From contig CAILUU010000040.1 of assembly GCA_903837525.1 (NCBI GenBank), positions 54,024-118,023 of the forward strand: 64,000 nucleotides of DNA, in the 5' to 3' direction. Both the position numbers and the translations under genes were made by a program. Every line of letters starts with the position of its first letter. Within the stretch, counting starts at the first letter, position 1. Positions 46,396 to 55,288 of the stretch are shown piece by piece. This DNA comes from an uncultured Bacteroidota bacterium (GTDB taxonomy: Bacteria > Bacteroidota > Bacteroidia > Chitinophagales > Chitinophagaceae). Below the pieces are notes generated by a model. That model was not told where the DNA came from and searched no databases. It saw nothing but the letters and a program-made list of their open reading frames with translations.

Positions 46396-47154
46396 ATGAA
46401 ATCAGACTCCCTTCTCAAACCGATAATCATCGGTTTAGCTATTATTATTACTGCATTAATTTTAGGCAATGCTTTTAAAAACCGGAATGCTAAGCAAGAT
46501 ACTATTTCGGTTATTGGCTTGGGGACCAAAGACTTTGTAAGTGACGAAATTTATTGGAGTGGAAATTTTGCAGCCAAGGCTATGGATGCAAAAGATGCCT
46601 ACAATTTAATTACTGCTGATAAAGCTAAAGTGAAGCAATTTTTTTTAAGTAAAGGTTTTAAAGAAACTGAAATTATTTTTAGTGGTGTAAATTTTGATAA
46701 GAGTTACAGAACCGTAACAATTGAAGGAGAAAATAACAGCACAAAAAGCGAAAGTATTTTTGATGGATATACGGCTACGCAAACTATTTCGTTTAGTAGC
46801 AAAAAAAATCCGGAGTTAATGAAAAAAATTGAAACTGTAATTGATCAAACTGCAGAGTTAATTAATTCGGGCATTCAGTTTAACCCAAACCAAGTACAAT
46901 ATACCTTTAGCGATTTGCCAAGTTTAAAACACGACTTAATAGAAAAAGCTACACAAGATGCAAAAGAAAGAGCACAAAAAATTGTAAAAACAGGTAAAGG
47001 CGATATGGGTAAATTAAAAGATGCTAGTATGGGCGTTTTTCAAATTACTGGAAAAGGGAGTGTAGAGGAAGATAGTTATGGTGGCACCAACGATACATAT
47101 AGCAAAGATAAAACTGCAAGAATAACAGTGAGGTTAGCTTACATATTAGATTAA
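46396..47154 (+). CDS. SIMPL domain protein
   Basis: A 252-residue protein with one N-terminal membrane helix (about 9-25) and a SIMPL (DUF541) domain. Typical elements are ISVIGLGTKDFVSDEIYWSG, FLSKGFKETEIIFSGVNFDK, GYTATQTISFSS and the helix ATQDAKERAQKIVKTGKGDMG. Family members form periplasmic or membrane-anchored oligomers; a Brucella homologue affects periplasmic stress, but the function is not settled. It is convergent with the membrane gene at 47207 across a shared terminator. Confidence 0.88.
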   Translation: MKSDSLLKPIIIGLAIIITALILGNAFKNRNAKQDTISVIGLGTKDFVSDEIYWSGNFAAKAMDAKDAYNLITADKAKVKQFFLSKGFKETEIIFSGVNFDKSYRTVTIEGENNSTKSESIFDGYTATQTISFSSKKNPELMKKIETVIDQTAELINSGIQFNPNQVQYTFSDLPSLKHDLIEKATQDAKERAQKIVKTGKGDMGKLKDASMGVFQITGKGSVEEDSYGGTNDTYSKDKTARITVRLAYILD

Positions 47155-47171
47155 GATTTAAAAAAGTAAAT

Positions 47172-47205
47172 AAAAAAAGACAGTTATATACCTGTCTTTT
47201 TTTTT
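47172..47205. terminator. Bidirectional terminator between convergent genes
   Basis: AAAAAAAGACAG pairs with CTGTCTTTTTTT around an 8-nt loop. It has a long T run on the plus strand and a matching one on the minus strand, and lies between the SIMPL gene and the minus-strand gene ending at 47207. Confidence 0.85.
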
Positions 47206-47206
47206 G

Positions 47207-47623
47207 TTACATAGTTTCCTCGGTAGTTTTATGCGTTGGTTTGTACCATAAATAATAATACATCAAAACTATTACGCCAATACTAAAAGGTATCATAGCT
47301 AAATGTTTACATGTAATTTGGTCGTATATTACTTTTGCATCAAATTGAAAAAATTCACTAATCATCCAATAGCTGTTAGCCATAATCCATACTGCAATAG
47401 CAAGGTTGTGGCAAAACTCACTAACTATATTTTTTGTTCGTAACATAATTATAAAAGCAATAATTAATGTAGGTATAATCATTGCTACGCCTAAATACTT
47501 AAAAAATGCAAACTGTGTACCCATGCACCAACTAATATCTTTAAAAATCCAAAATACAATATGGGTGTTTTCCATTTTTCTATAGCGAATAGGAATATTA
47601 TAATTAGTAGGTGAATTACTCAT
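47207..47623 (-). CDS. Four-helix membrane protein of unknown function
   Basis: A 138-residue integral membrane protein with four hydrophobic segments (about 38-62, 72-88, 103-122 in the middle and end, and a weaker N-terminal one near 22-36). The layout includes conserved-looking polar W/H/D residues (FWIFKDISWCMG, NLAIAVWIMANSYWM). I recognise no named family with certainty. The frame reaches a TTG at 47644, but the ATG at 47623 (MSNSPTN) is preferred. It follows the FAD oxidoreductase gene by 56 bases on the same strand. Confidence 0.65.
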   Translation of the reverse strand: MSNSPTNYNIPIRYRKMENTHIVFWIFKDISWCMGTQFAFFKYLGVAMIIPTLIIAFIIMLRTKNIVSEFCHNLAIAVWIMANSYWMISEFFQFDAKVIYDQITCKHLAMIPFSIGVIVLMYYYLWYKPTHKTTEETM

Positions 47624-47679
47624 TGTAGTTATTTTGAATATCAAATATAAAATTTCTTTGCCACTTTGTGTCTTAGCGG

Positions 47680-48657
47680 TTATGCTTCTTGCGTAATTTC
47701 AGTAGCAAGTTGTTTAGCTAAGTAAGGTGTATAAAGCACTCCCTTACTCCCCATGCCATTTATTATGCCGATATTTTTATAAGTAAGATTAAAGCTGAAA
47801 AAGGGTTTTCGGCTAATATTAGCAGGGCGTATGTTACTAATGTGGTCAATAATTTTGTAGGGTAATTTTAAAAAATTGTTCAACCAATTGGTCGTTTCAA
47901 TTATAAATTTAGTTGTGGGGTGTTCATCTATGAAGTCTCTTTCAAAAGAGGCACCTACCCAAAACAAATCATCTTTCCAGGGAACAATACTGTATTTATT
48001 ATTAAAGATGTAATCCCTATTAAAATTTTTACATTCAATAATTAATGCTTCGCCTTTTACAGGAGCAAAAGGCAAATGTTTAAAATATTTATTTTGGCTA
48101 GATGAAATTCCATCACAAAAAATAATTTTATCTGCAATTATATCTTTATAAAAAAATTTATCGTTTTCTACTTTCAAAAAAGTTTCATCAAATTTTTCTT
48201 CAACACTAATTGTTTTTATTTTTTGTTGTTGTAAAAAAGTATTTACATCTACCAAATAACAAGGATTTATTTCGCCAACAGATGAGTTATAATTGAACAC
48301 ATAATTCCAATTGTTTGAGTGCATTTTTACATAATTGTATTGTTCATTTATTCTTTTTTTAAATGCAGCTTCGGCAGAGGAATTTTGGAAAATTTCCAAC
48401 ATATTTTTTTGCTCAATACAATCAAACTCTTGGTAGGCTTTAATTGCAGCAGGCATAGCCTCATCTACCATCCAAGTTTTTACGTAACGCATCCCCGTAA
48501 CCGGATTAATAATGCCAGATGCAACTTTGGATGCCGTGTTGGTTTTATTTTCATCTAGTACAATGCAATCAATATTTAATTGTTGTAAATAATAACTAAG
48601 CCAACTGCCGCTTAAGCCTTGCCCAATGATAAGTATTTGTGTGTGTTGATTTGCCAC
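47680..48657 (-). CDS. FAD-dependent oxidoreductase (DAO family)
   Basis: A 325-residue flavoprotein of the D-amino-acid oxidase superfamily. The ADP-binding Rossmann motif is ILIIGQGLSGSWLSYYLQQ (9-27), with VLDENKTNTASKVASGIINP following, and the C-terminal FAD contact IGIINGMGSKGVLYTP. It probably oxidises a C-N bond in an amino acid or a similar amine; the substrate is unknown. The start is GTG at 48657, because a TAA lies two codons upstream and no ATG precedes the Rossmann motif. Confidence 0.85.
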   Translation of the reverse strand: MANQHTQILIIGQGLSGSWLSYYLQQLNIDCIVLDENKTNTASKVASGIINPVTGMRYVKTWMVDEAMPAAIKAYQEFDCIEQKNMLEIFQNSSAEAAFKKRINEQYNYVKMHSNNWNYVFNYNSSVGEINPCYLVDVNTFLQQQKIKTISVEEKFDETFLKVENDKFFYKDIIADKIIFCDGISSSQNKYFKHLPFAPVKGEALIIECKNFNRDYIFNNKYSIVPWKDDLFWVGASFERDFIDEHPTTKFIIETTNWLNNFLKLPYKIIDHISNIRPANISRKPFFSFNLTYKNIGIINGMGSKGVLYTPYLAKQLATEITQEA

Positions 48658-48745
48658 AGATTAATCAGATTATCACAAATTTGTGCTTTATAAAAATAAA
48701 AAAGGTTGCTAAATTTTATAAAGATAGCAACCTTGATGTACTTAA

Positions 48746-48799
48746 AGTCCCCTTTTGGAACATCCCGTTTTTCGGGAAGGGAATTTAGGGGTTTCTACT
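48746..48799. repeat. CCCCTTT/TTTAGGGG repeat with central hairpin
   Basis: AAAGTCCCCTTTTGG and GGGAATTTAGGGGTTT bracket a small CCCG/CGGG hairpin. It is related to the paired repeats at 5965 and 40365. It overlaps the stop codon of the alpha-2-macroglobulin-like gene (48795-48797). Confidence 0.5.
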
Positions 48800-51347
48800 C
48801 CACATTAACCCTTATTCCCTCGCTATGGCTAGTAAACTCCGGTGCATACATGCACTGTATTGTTGTAATTCCATTGCTAAAATTACCTGTATGCGTTACA
48901 AACATGGGGTATTCAAAAACATAACTACCACGACTAAGCCAACTAAAGAAAAAGTTTGTACTAGCATCTTTAGTGCTTTCGTAATAACCCAAACCGCCCT
49001 GCCATTTGTATTCGCTGATAAAATTGGTAGGCTCCATACAAGCGGCTCTCATATCTTTCATGTGAACGTATTCCATATCTCTATCAACTTTAAGTTCAAT
49101 ACGCACTTTTACTTTATCACCTACTTTTAATTCATCGCCATCATTAATAGCCACTAAGCTTGGACCCTTATCGGTATTCACTTCTTTAAACAATTGTTTT
49201 TTTAATTTTAGAGGCGTTTCGGCTGAAGTAATTTTGTCAAGGTCTTCAAAGTATTGCCAGTAAACACTGCCCCAACTTGTGGAAGTTTGGTTTAGAGGTT
49301 TAGAAGTTGAGGAGTTTAGATTAACAGTTATATTTCCCATTTCTGCTTTTACTTTTTCACCATCAAGCCTCTTTTTAAAATAGCCAGTACCAGCTTGTGT
49401 AGCATCGTCTTTACTATTAATAACTATTTTATTGTCTAAATTAATACTTACTTCTTTTTCCTCTGCCAACCAATTATTACCGCCTAATAACAAGGCATAA
49501 CAAGCCTCTGCTGTGGCTTTGGTTGTTTTCCAATTTTGTGTTTGCTTTTGTTTAAACAACCATGTTTTTAAATCATCCACTGTTGTAGCATTGCCATCAA
49601 TATCAGTAAAAGCTTCTATCATCATTGCTTGGCTTTCTATAGGTGCTTGGTGCCAATAGTAACCACCGCCATTTGCCCAATCTTTCCAATACATGCCCAT
49701 TTCTTCATTATAAATAGCATTTTCCTTTAAAGATTTTATTATAGCTTTTGGTGTGGCAGCATCTTTACCTCTATGCAATGCTAACGCAATCATGCCTTGC
49801 ATATACTTACTGTTTTGTAGCCAGTATTTTTTTATTTGTCCTTTATAATAATCAACTGCTTTTTGTGAAGATGCCGCTGTTTTTATTTCACTAAAAAAGC
49901 TACGCATGTATAAATATTGTATTTGCTGAAAGCTGGTATTATTAGATAACTTTACTTTGTACTTTATTAAATCACCATAATCTTCCTTAATTTTTTTATC
50001 TAAATAAGGTACAGCTTTATCAACGATAGCTTTTACGTTTTCGTAATTGCTACTGATAAGGGCGCCTAGTTTATGAAGATGACCTACACCTGTTATAATG
50101 TATTGTGTCATATATCTATCATCTCTGCCACCTTTAAACCAAGAAAAGCCGCCATTATCTAACTGTATTTCTTTTAGTTTGTTAAACGCTTTTTCTTGCT
50201 CAGCACTCATCTTTACCATATCAAATAGCAAGGCAATGTTCTTTTTTTGTAGAGCTTCGTTTTGAGCTTCTAACACCCAAGGGGTTTCTTGTAGTAAAGC
50301 AGATTTTAATTCTTCATTTTTTTGAAGATTACTCATCAATGCTGCAGTATCTAGGTTTTTCCATTTTGCAAATACTGCTTTTATTTTAGGATTGGAGTTG
50401 GAAACAAAACTTGCCAATGTATTTGCGTAATAGCGATTAAATGTTTGCTCTGCACACTCGTAAGGATACTCCATTAAATACGGCAAGGCTTGCACCGCAT
50501 ACCAAGCAGGATTGCTAGTGTACTCAACTGTTAACGCATGATTGCTTAATGTGGTACTACTAGCACTATTCAATAATTTTTCAAACTTGAATGTTTTTGT
50601 ATTTGTACCTCTAACATTTAAAGGCATACTTTCTGTAACCAACATTCTATTGGTTAAAACAGGAATGGCCATTTCTTCTCCGTCAGAAGCCTCCGAGGTT
50701 TTTGCTACAATTCTGTAGCTCATTGCACTGTTAAAATTAAACGGCACTTCCATAGGAAATTTAAGAGCACTACTTTGCCCAGCAGCTACCGTAAAAAATT
50801 GTGTAGGAAAAATATTTTTAAACCAACCATCAATTGGCGCATTGGTGGCAGCATCAATTAATTCTAGTACAGCCGTACCTGTTACTTCTTTATCGGTTAG
50901 ATTTACCACTTTGGCACTAAACTCCATTTTATCGCCTTCACGTATAAAACGAGGAGCATTGGGTTGCACCATCAACGGCTTTTGTGTAACCACTGTTTTT
51001 TCCGTATAGCCACTTGCTGCATCTTTAGTATGTGCAAGGGTTAATAATTTCCATTGGGTTAATGCCTCTGGAATGGTAAAGCTAAACTCTACATTGCCTT
51101 CGGCATCTGTTTTTAATTGTGGAAAGAAGAAGGCAGTTTCGTTGAAGTTTTTTCTAACTTTTACTTCTTCGATTTTTTTAGCTCCAAGCGATTTTACTAT
51201 ACCAGATTTTGTTAAGCCTTTTTTTTCGAAGGACTCTACTTTTTTCCATTGTACAAGGTAATCGTTCATTTTTATTTGACTAAAAATTGAAAAGTTAAAG
51301 AAAATAGCTATGGTGCAAAGGATGTATTTCAACGTACGTAAAACCAT
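48795..51347 (-). CDS. Shortened alpha-2-macroglobulin-like protein with thioester motif
   Basis: An 850-residue exported protein (signal peptide to SIFSQ). Residues 27-48 (MNDYLVQWKKVESFEKKGLT) look like the extreme N-terminus of the roughly 2000-residue Bacteroidota alpha-2-macroglobulins. From about residue 60 the sequence matches their C-terminal half: VRKNFNETAFFFPQLKTD, TIPEALTQWKLLTLAHTKD, LMVQPNAPRFIREGDK, the thioester motif CAEQ in YPYECAEQTFNRYYAN, and the helical TED region. The central macroglobulin domains and bait region are missing, and the join is in frame. The ATG at 51347 precedes the signal peptide; another lies at 51410. Trapping of proteases would not be expected without a bait region. 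Confidence 0.82.
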   Translation of the reverse strand: MVLRTLKYILCTIAIFFNFSIFSQIKMNDYLVQWKKVESFEKKGLTKSGIVKSLGAKKIEEVKVRKNFNETAFFFPQLKTDAEGNVEFSFTIPEALTQWKLLTLAHTKDAASGYTEKTVVTQKPLMVQPNAPRFIREGDKMEFSAKVVNLTDKEVTGTAVLELIDAATNAPIDGWFKNIFPTQFFTVAAGQSSALKFPMEVPFNFNSAMSYRIVAKTSEASDGEEMAIPVLTNRMLVTESMPLNVRGTNTKTFKFEKLLNSASSTTLSNHALTVEYTSNPAWYAVQALPYLMEYPYECAEQTFNRYYANTLASFVSNSNPKIKAVFAKWKNLDTAALMSNLQKNEELKSALLQETPWVLEAQNEALQKKNIALLFDMVKMSAEQEKAFNKLKEIQLDNGGFSWFKGGRDDRYMTQYIITGVGHLHKLGALISSNYENVKAIVDKAVPYLDKKIKEDYGDLIKYKVKLSNNTSFQQIQYLYMRSFFSEIKTAASSQKAVDYYKGQIKKYWLQNSKYMQGMIALALHRGKDAATPKAIIKSLKENAIYNEEMGMYWKDWANGGGYYWHQAPIESQAMMIEAFTDIDGNATTVDDLKTWLFKQKQTQNWKTTKATAEACYALLLGGNNWLAEEKEVSINLDNKIVINSKDDATQAGTGYFKKRLDGEKVKAEMGNITVNLNSSTSKPLNQTSTSWGSVYWQYFEDLDKITSAETPLKLKKQLFKEVNTDKGPSLVAINDGDELKVGDKVKVRIELKVDRDMEYVHMKDMRAACMEPTNFISEYKWQGGLGYYESTKDASTNFFFSWLSRGSYVFEYPMFVTHTGNFSNGITTIQCMYAPEFTSHSEGIRVNVE

Positions 51348-51511
51348 GTTATATTTTTTATACAAGTTAAGTATTAATAAAGTAGGATGCAAGGCTCGTA
51401 CATTTTTCATACATAAAATTCATCTTAACATTTTATTATAAAATAATATTGATTTGTGGCACAGCTATTGAAATATATACCAAAAAAACTATTAACTAAA
51501 AAGGATTTAAC

Positions 51512-51922
51512 ATGAAAAAGATAACATTACTAGTACTTGTAGCAATTTTTTCGATACAAGCTTTTGCTACGTACAATAATATTAGATTGCTGGTTAGCAC
51601 AACAGCTAAACAAAACTATATTTTATTAATTGATGGATTTACCGTTGGCAATAAATATAAAAACGGATCGAGTTATTTTATAAATGACATAAATAGTGCA
51701 ACCCACCGTATACAATTATATAAACAAACTAATTCCATTTTTGGAGGTAACAAGCGTAAGGTAGTTTATGATAATGGCCTTTTTTTAAAAGCAAATACTG
51801 AAACTATAATTTCGTTAAATATGTTTGGCAGTGTAACCATTAATGAGCAGCCTTTGGGTAACAGTGGCAACAATAATGGAGTCTGGAATGGTAGCGGAAA
51901 CAAAACCAATAACGATGGTTAG
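51512..51922 (+). CDS. Small secreted protein, probably cut short by a nonsense codon
   Basis: A 136-residue exported protein (signal peptide to QAFA) with a beta-rich domain (NNIRLLVSTTAKQNYILLID) and an Asn/Gly-rich tail (GNSGNNNGVWNGSGNKTNND). A good ribosome-binding site, AAGGA, lies 7 bases before the ATG, which is rare in this window. After the TAG at 51920 the same frame continues for 40 codons to 52045 with a similar Asn/Gly start and then a His/Lys/Asp-rich end (HKGHNCEGKKGKVHKKHKHN). This suggests the full protein once had about 176 residues. Similar low-complexity proteins are common in Chitinophagaceae. No function is known. Confidence 0.65.
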   Translation: MKKITLLVLVAIFSIQAFATYNNIRLLVSTTAKQNYILLIDGFTVGNKYKNGSSYFINDINSATHRIQLYKQTNSIFGGNKRKVVYDNGLFLKANTETIISLNMFGSVTINEQPLGNSGNNNGVWNGSGNKTNNDG

Positions 51923-52103
51923 AATGGTTCTAACAATCCCAATTCCAATACCAACAAACATAAAGGCCATAACTGCGAAGGAAAAAAAGGGAAAGTGCAC
52001 AAAAAGCACAAACATAATGACGATTGTGATGGAGATAACTCTTGAAATAATAATAACAATGGTAATAGAGGACTATGGGTTAATTTAGATTTTATTTTTA
52101 GAT

Positions 52104-52137
52104 ATAAAGCCGGCTCTTTTAGTAGAGATGGCTTTAT
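52104..52137. terminator. Hairpin between convergent genes
   Basis: ATAAAGCC pairs with GGCTTTAT, with an inner CTCT/AGAG stem. It sits between the small secreted protein and sucD. Neither strand has a strong T run, so it may be a weak bidirectional terminator. Confidence 0.45.
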
Positions 52138-52156
52138 TTATAGTATAAAAAAATGT

Positions 52157-53032
52157 TTATTTTTTTAATGCCTCTGCCATTGTTTTACCAATATCTGCAG
52201 GGCTAGCCGCCACATGAATACCACAGGCAGCCATAATTTTCATTTTCGCAGCAGCGGTATCATCTTCTCCTCCAACAATTGCGCCAGCATGCCCCATTCT
52301 ACGGCCCGGAGGAGCTGTTTGCCCTGCAATAAAACCAACTACAGGTTTTTTATTACCTGTACTTTTTATATACTGTGCAGCTTCTGCTTCCATGCCGCCA
52401 CCAATTTCGCCAATCATTACAATAGCATCTGTTTCGTCATCATTCATAAATAATTCAATGGCTTCTTTGGTAGTTGTACCAATAATAGGATCGCCACCAA
52501 TACCAATTGCTGTGCTGATACCTAAGCCAGCTTTAGCCACCTGATCGGCAGCCTCGTAAGTAAGAGTACCGCTTTTACTTACAATACCAATTCTGCCTTT
52601 TTTAAAAATAAAACCTGGCATAATACCAACTTTACATTCATCGGCAGTAATTACGCCAGGACAATTTGGCCCAATTAAACGAGTATTTTTCGTAAGCAAA
52701 TAATTTTTTACTTTAACCATATCTTGCACCGGAATACCTTCTGTAATACATACTACTAAAGCAATACCGGCATCAGCAGCTTCCATAATGGCGTCGGCAG
52801 CAAAGGCTGGTGGCACAAAAATTATACTCACATTTGCCCCTGTATTTTTAACAGCATCGGCTACTGTATTAAAAACTGGCTTATCTAAATGAGCGTTACC
52901 CCCTTTACCTGGCGTAACCCCACCCACTACTTGTGTACCGTATTCAATCATTTGAGTTGCATGAAATGTACCCTCGGTACCCGTAAACCCTTGTACAATA
53001 ATTTTGGAATTTTTATTTACTAAAACAGCCAT
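52157..53032 (-). CDS. sucD: Succinyl-CoA synthetase (ADP-forming) alpha subunit
   Basis: TCA-cycle enzyme subunit that carries the phosphohistidine and binds CoA; the pair makes ATP from succinyl-CoA. The 291-residue protein has the CoA-binding Rossmann start [20 protein letters not shown] (10-29), [34 protein letters not shown], and the active histidine in [12 protein letters not shown]. Length is normal. The beta subunit sucC is not in the window. A TATCTTTG box and a 16-bp perfect palindrome lie upstream. Confidence 0.97.
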   Translation of the reverse strand: MAVLVNKNSKIIVQGFTGTEGTFHATQMIEYGTQVVGGVTPGKGGNAHLDKPVFNTVADAVKNTGANVSIIFVPPAFAADAIMEAADAGIALVVCITEGIPVQDMVKVKNYLLTKNTRLIGPNCPGVITADECKVGIMPGFIFKKGRIGIVSKSGTLTYEAADQVAKAGLGISTAIGIGGDPIIGTTTKEAIELFMNDDETDAIVMIGEIGGGMEAEAAQYIKSTGNKKPVVGFIAGQTAPPGRRMGHAGAIVGGEDDTAAAKMKIMAACGIHVAASPADIGKTMAEALKK

Positions 53033-53064
53033 ATTTAATTAAGAATTAAGTATTAGGAATCCTG

Positions 53065-53072
53065 CAAAGATA
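53065..53072 (-). promoter_or_regulatory. -7 element of sucD
   Basis: On the minus strand TATCTTTG matches TAnnTTTG exactly, 33 bases upstream of the sucD start. No good TTG is seen at the -33 position, so the promoter may need an activator. Confidence 0.5.
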
Positions 53073-53105
53073 AGGTAGCAGATGTATTGGTAAAAGGATA
53101 TTTTG

Positions 53106-53121
53106 CTCCGAATATTCGGAG
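53106..53121. promoter_or_regulatory. Perfect 16-bp palindrome upstream of sucD
   Basis: CTCCGAATATTCGGAG is a perfect palindrome without a loop, unlike a terminator. It is centred about 55 bases upstream of the predicted sucD transcription start, a typical position for a dimeric activator site. It could also act on read-through from elsewhere; the regulator is unknown. Confidence 0.4.
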
Positions 53122-53259
53122 ACCAATTTTGAGCTTTTGTGGGGTTTGATTGGCGACGTTCCGTTCAAATTTGGTTTATTGATAAGGCTTTTAAGGTAGC
53201 AGAGATAGTTGTGTTTTGTTTTAATTTATACACGGTCAGCCGTGACGAAATTCAAACTA

Positions 53260-54069
53260 TTATTTCGTGAGTTCGTCCATATCTCTAACCTCACTAATTT
53301 TACCTTTTGCCTCAAGCATACGCATATGTTTAGCATCTTGCAAAAATTCGCTAGCAAATATGAAGGAGTTTAAGCGTTCGTTTTTACTGAAAATAATTTC
53401 TTTTTTATTACCAGCCCACTCCTTTTGGCCTTGGTACAAATACAAGATATTTTCGCCAATTTCCATTACGCTATTCATATCATGGGTGTTAATTACAGTA
53501 GTCATATTAAACTCTCTGGTTATGTCCAAAATGAGTTTATCAATTACCATACTAGTTTGAGGATCGAGCCCACTATTTGGTTCATCGCAAAATAAAAATT
53601 TTGGGTTTAGCACAATCGATCTTGCTATACCTACTCGTTTTTTCATTCCCCCGCTTATTTCGGCAGGATATTTTTTATTAGCCCCAACTAAATTTACTCT
53701 GTCTAATACTTCGTTTACACGTTTTAGTTTTTGGGTATGGTTAATTGTAGAAAACATTTCCATAGGAAATAATACATTTTGCTCCACCGTCATACTATCA
53801 AACAAAGCACCCCCCTGAAACAACATGCCTATTTGTTGACGAAGCATTTTCCGCTCAACATCGCTCATATGGGTAAAGCTTGCTCCATCGTAAATAATTT
53901 CGCCACTATTTGGTTCTAATAAACCAACCAAGCATTTTTGCAAAACTGTTTTACCACTTCCGCTAGTACCAATAATTAAATTGCACTTACCTGTTTCCAT
54001 GATATGACTTATGTTGTTAAGTACAACTTTATCGTCGAACGATTTTTCTATATTTTTAAATTCTATCAT
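53260..54069 (-). CDS. Mla-type ABC transporter ATP-binding protein
   Basis: A 269-residue ATPase for a phospholipid/organic-solvent type (MlaF-like) ABC transporter. Walker A is IIGTSGSGKTVLQKCLVG (about 32-49), the signature ISGGMKKRVGIARSIVLNP (about 138-156), Walker B FLFCDEPNSGLDP, and the H-loop INTHDMNSVM. SGGM rather than SGGQ is usual for the MlaF branch. Its permease is two genes upstream. Its ATG overlaps the stop of a tiny membrane ORF (ATGA), which suggests translational coupling. MlaD is not adjacent: sucD follows after 227 bases that hold two hairpins, near 53231-53244 and 53245-53268. Confidence 0.92.
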   Translation of the reverse strand: MIEFKNIEKSFDDKVVLNNISHIMETGKCNLIIGTSGSGKTVLQKCLVGLLEPNSGEIIYDGASFTHMSDVERKMLRQQIGMLFQGGALFDSMTVEQNVLFPMEMFSTINHTQKLKRVNEVLDRVNLVGANKKYPAEISGGMKKRVGIARSIVLNPKFLFCDEPNSGLDPQTSMVIDKLILDITREFNMTTVINTHDMNSVMEIGENILYLYQGQKEWAGNKKEIIFSKNERLNSFIFASEFLQDAKHMRMLEAKGKISEVRDMDELTK

Positions 54070-54245
54070 TTTTTATTTAGAATTGGTTTAGCTAAAAGTC
54101 CAATAAAAAAAATTACTATCCATAAAGCTTGTATAAAGAGTAAAAACTGTTTGATATAAAAATTTTTATTATCAATTATACTTGAATCGGAATATAGTTC
54201 GTAATAATATTTTTTTTGAAAATAACGTTTAAATTTTTTAAACAA
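54066..54245 (-). CDS. Small membrane protein ORF overlapping the ABC ATPase start
   Basis: A 59-codon frame from a TTG at 54245 to a TGA at 54068-54066 whose last bases overlap the ATPase gene start as ATGA. It fills a 189-base gap between co-directional genes. The predicted peptide begins MFKKFKRYFQKKYYYELYSD, strongly basic and aromatic, and ends with one membrane helix (FLLFIQALWIVIFFIGLLA) before a short basic tail. The start codon is uncertain because no ATG is in frame. I recognise no family. Position, overlap and composition make it a credible small gene in the transporter operon. Confidence 0.45.
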   Translation of the reverse strand: MFKKFKRYFQKKYYYELYSDSSIIDNKNFYIKQFLLFIQALWIVIFFIGLLAKPILNKK

Positions 54246-54258
54246 ATTATTACTTTCA

Positions 54259-55278
54259 TTAATAATTTAAAGAAAGATAAAATTTCAACTCTTTAGTGGG
54301 ATTGTAGGTATCAAAAAAAGATTTGGGTAGCGATGAAAAATTTACTTCTGCTAAACTTGTATCACTAGTTGCTTTAAATACTTTTATACTACTATCGGCG
54401 GCATTAGCATTTTTAATTTGTACAGCATTTAAAAAATCGCCATAATTATTTTTATAAAACAGTGTATTGTTTAATAAATCTATTGCTGCCCATTTGCCTT
54501 GCTCTGTAATAAAGTATTCGTTAAAAATATGAAGATTACCAGGGAAAACACTATATAGTTTATTAATTTCGACGTATCTAGTTTTTACACCAGCCTGTTT
54601 ACAAAATAGCATAAAAATTAGAGCATAATTACCACACCAAATTTTTTCTCCTTTTATACCACATTTGTACTGATTGAAAACAGATAAATTAAGCAAACTA
54701 TCTGTAGGTAAACCTACAGCATTACGTAAATGGAAGCTTAAATAAGTTCCAATTTTTCTTACTTTTTCAACGGTATTATCTTTATCATCAATTTTAATGG
54801 AATCTTTTAAAAGTTCGTTAACCAAATTTCTTTCTAATGGTGTAGAGGTAATTTCATCATCTCTCCATTTATCTAAATTTGTTTCTTTGCTATTTTGTGT
54901 TAATGGACTATTGTAGATAGTAATTCCGCCTTGTAAACTATTCCCTTGTTTTGCATAGTCTTCGGTGGCTAAATATTCAATGGTAACTTTAAGACTATCT
55001 TGCCCTTGTTTGTTAACTACAACATAATCATGAATACCTTTTTTAAGGTTTAAAATAGTTGATTTGTTGGATGAGTCTAAGTTAGATTTATTAAGTATTA
55101 CTTCTACAGTAGAATCATTAATACTTTTAAATGCCTGAATGCTTGGTAAATAGTTGGGGTAAATTTCGGAATAGGCTGATTGCTTAATAAACCTATACCC
55201 ATCTCTATTAATAAAAAGATAAATAGTACATAATGTAATAAGCAGAAATAGAATATAGAAAATTCGTTTATCAACCAT
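54259..55278 (-). CDS. Membrane-anchored transglutaminase-like protein
   Basis: A 339-residue protein with an N-terminal membrane anchor (about 6-24, YILFLLITLCTIYLFINRD). A transglutaminase/papain-like core follows: the cysteine in KIWCGNYALIFMLFCKQAGV (about 212-231), the histidine in GNLHIFNEYF and the aspartate in WAAIDLLNN, the usual C-H-D triad. The enzymatic reaction could be protein or peptide cleavage or cross-linking outside the inner membrane; the substrate is unknown. It starts 10 bases after the MlaE-like permease gene and is followed by the tiny ORF and the ATPase, so it interrupts a pair normally adjacent. Confidence 0.78.
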   Translation of the reverse strand: MVDKRIFYILFLLITLCTIYLFINRDGYRFIKQSAYSEIYPNYLPSIQAFKSINDSTVEVILNKSNLDSSNKSTILNLKKGIHDYVVVNKQGQDSLKVTIEYLATEDYAKQGNSLQGGITIYNSPLTQNSKETNLDKWRDDEITSTPLERNLVNELLKDSIKIDDKDNTVEKVRKIGTYLSFHLRNAVGLPTDSLLNLSVFNQYKCGIKGEKIWCGNYALIFMLFCKQAGVKTRYVEINKLYSVFPGNLHIFNEYFITEQGKWAAIDLLNNTLFYKNNYGDFLNAVQIKNANAADSSIKVFKATSDTSLAEVNFSSLPKSFFDTYNPTKELKFYLSLNY

Positions 55279-55288
55279 TAGCTAAAAT

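Noticed and set aside
54175..54258. 27-codon ORF starting at an ATG that overlaps the transglutaminase-like stop (TAATG)
   Set aside because: It ends inside the gap and its codons look random, whereas the overlapping 59-codon frame has a membrane helix and reaches the ATPase start.
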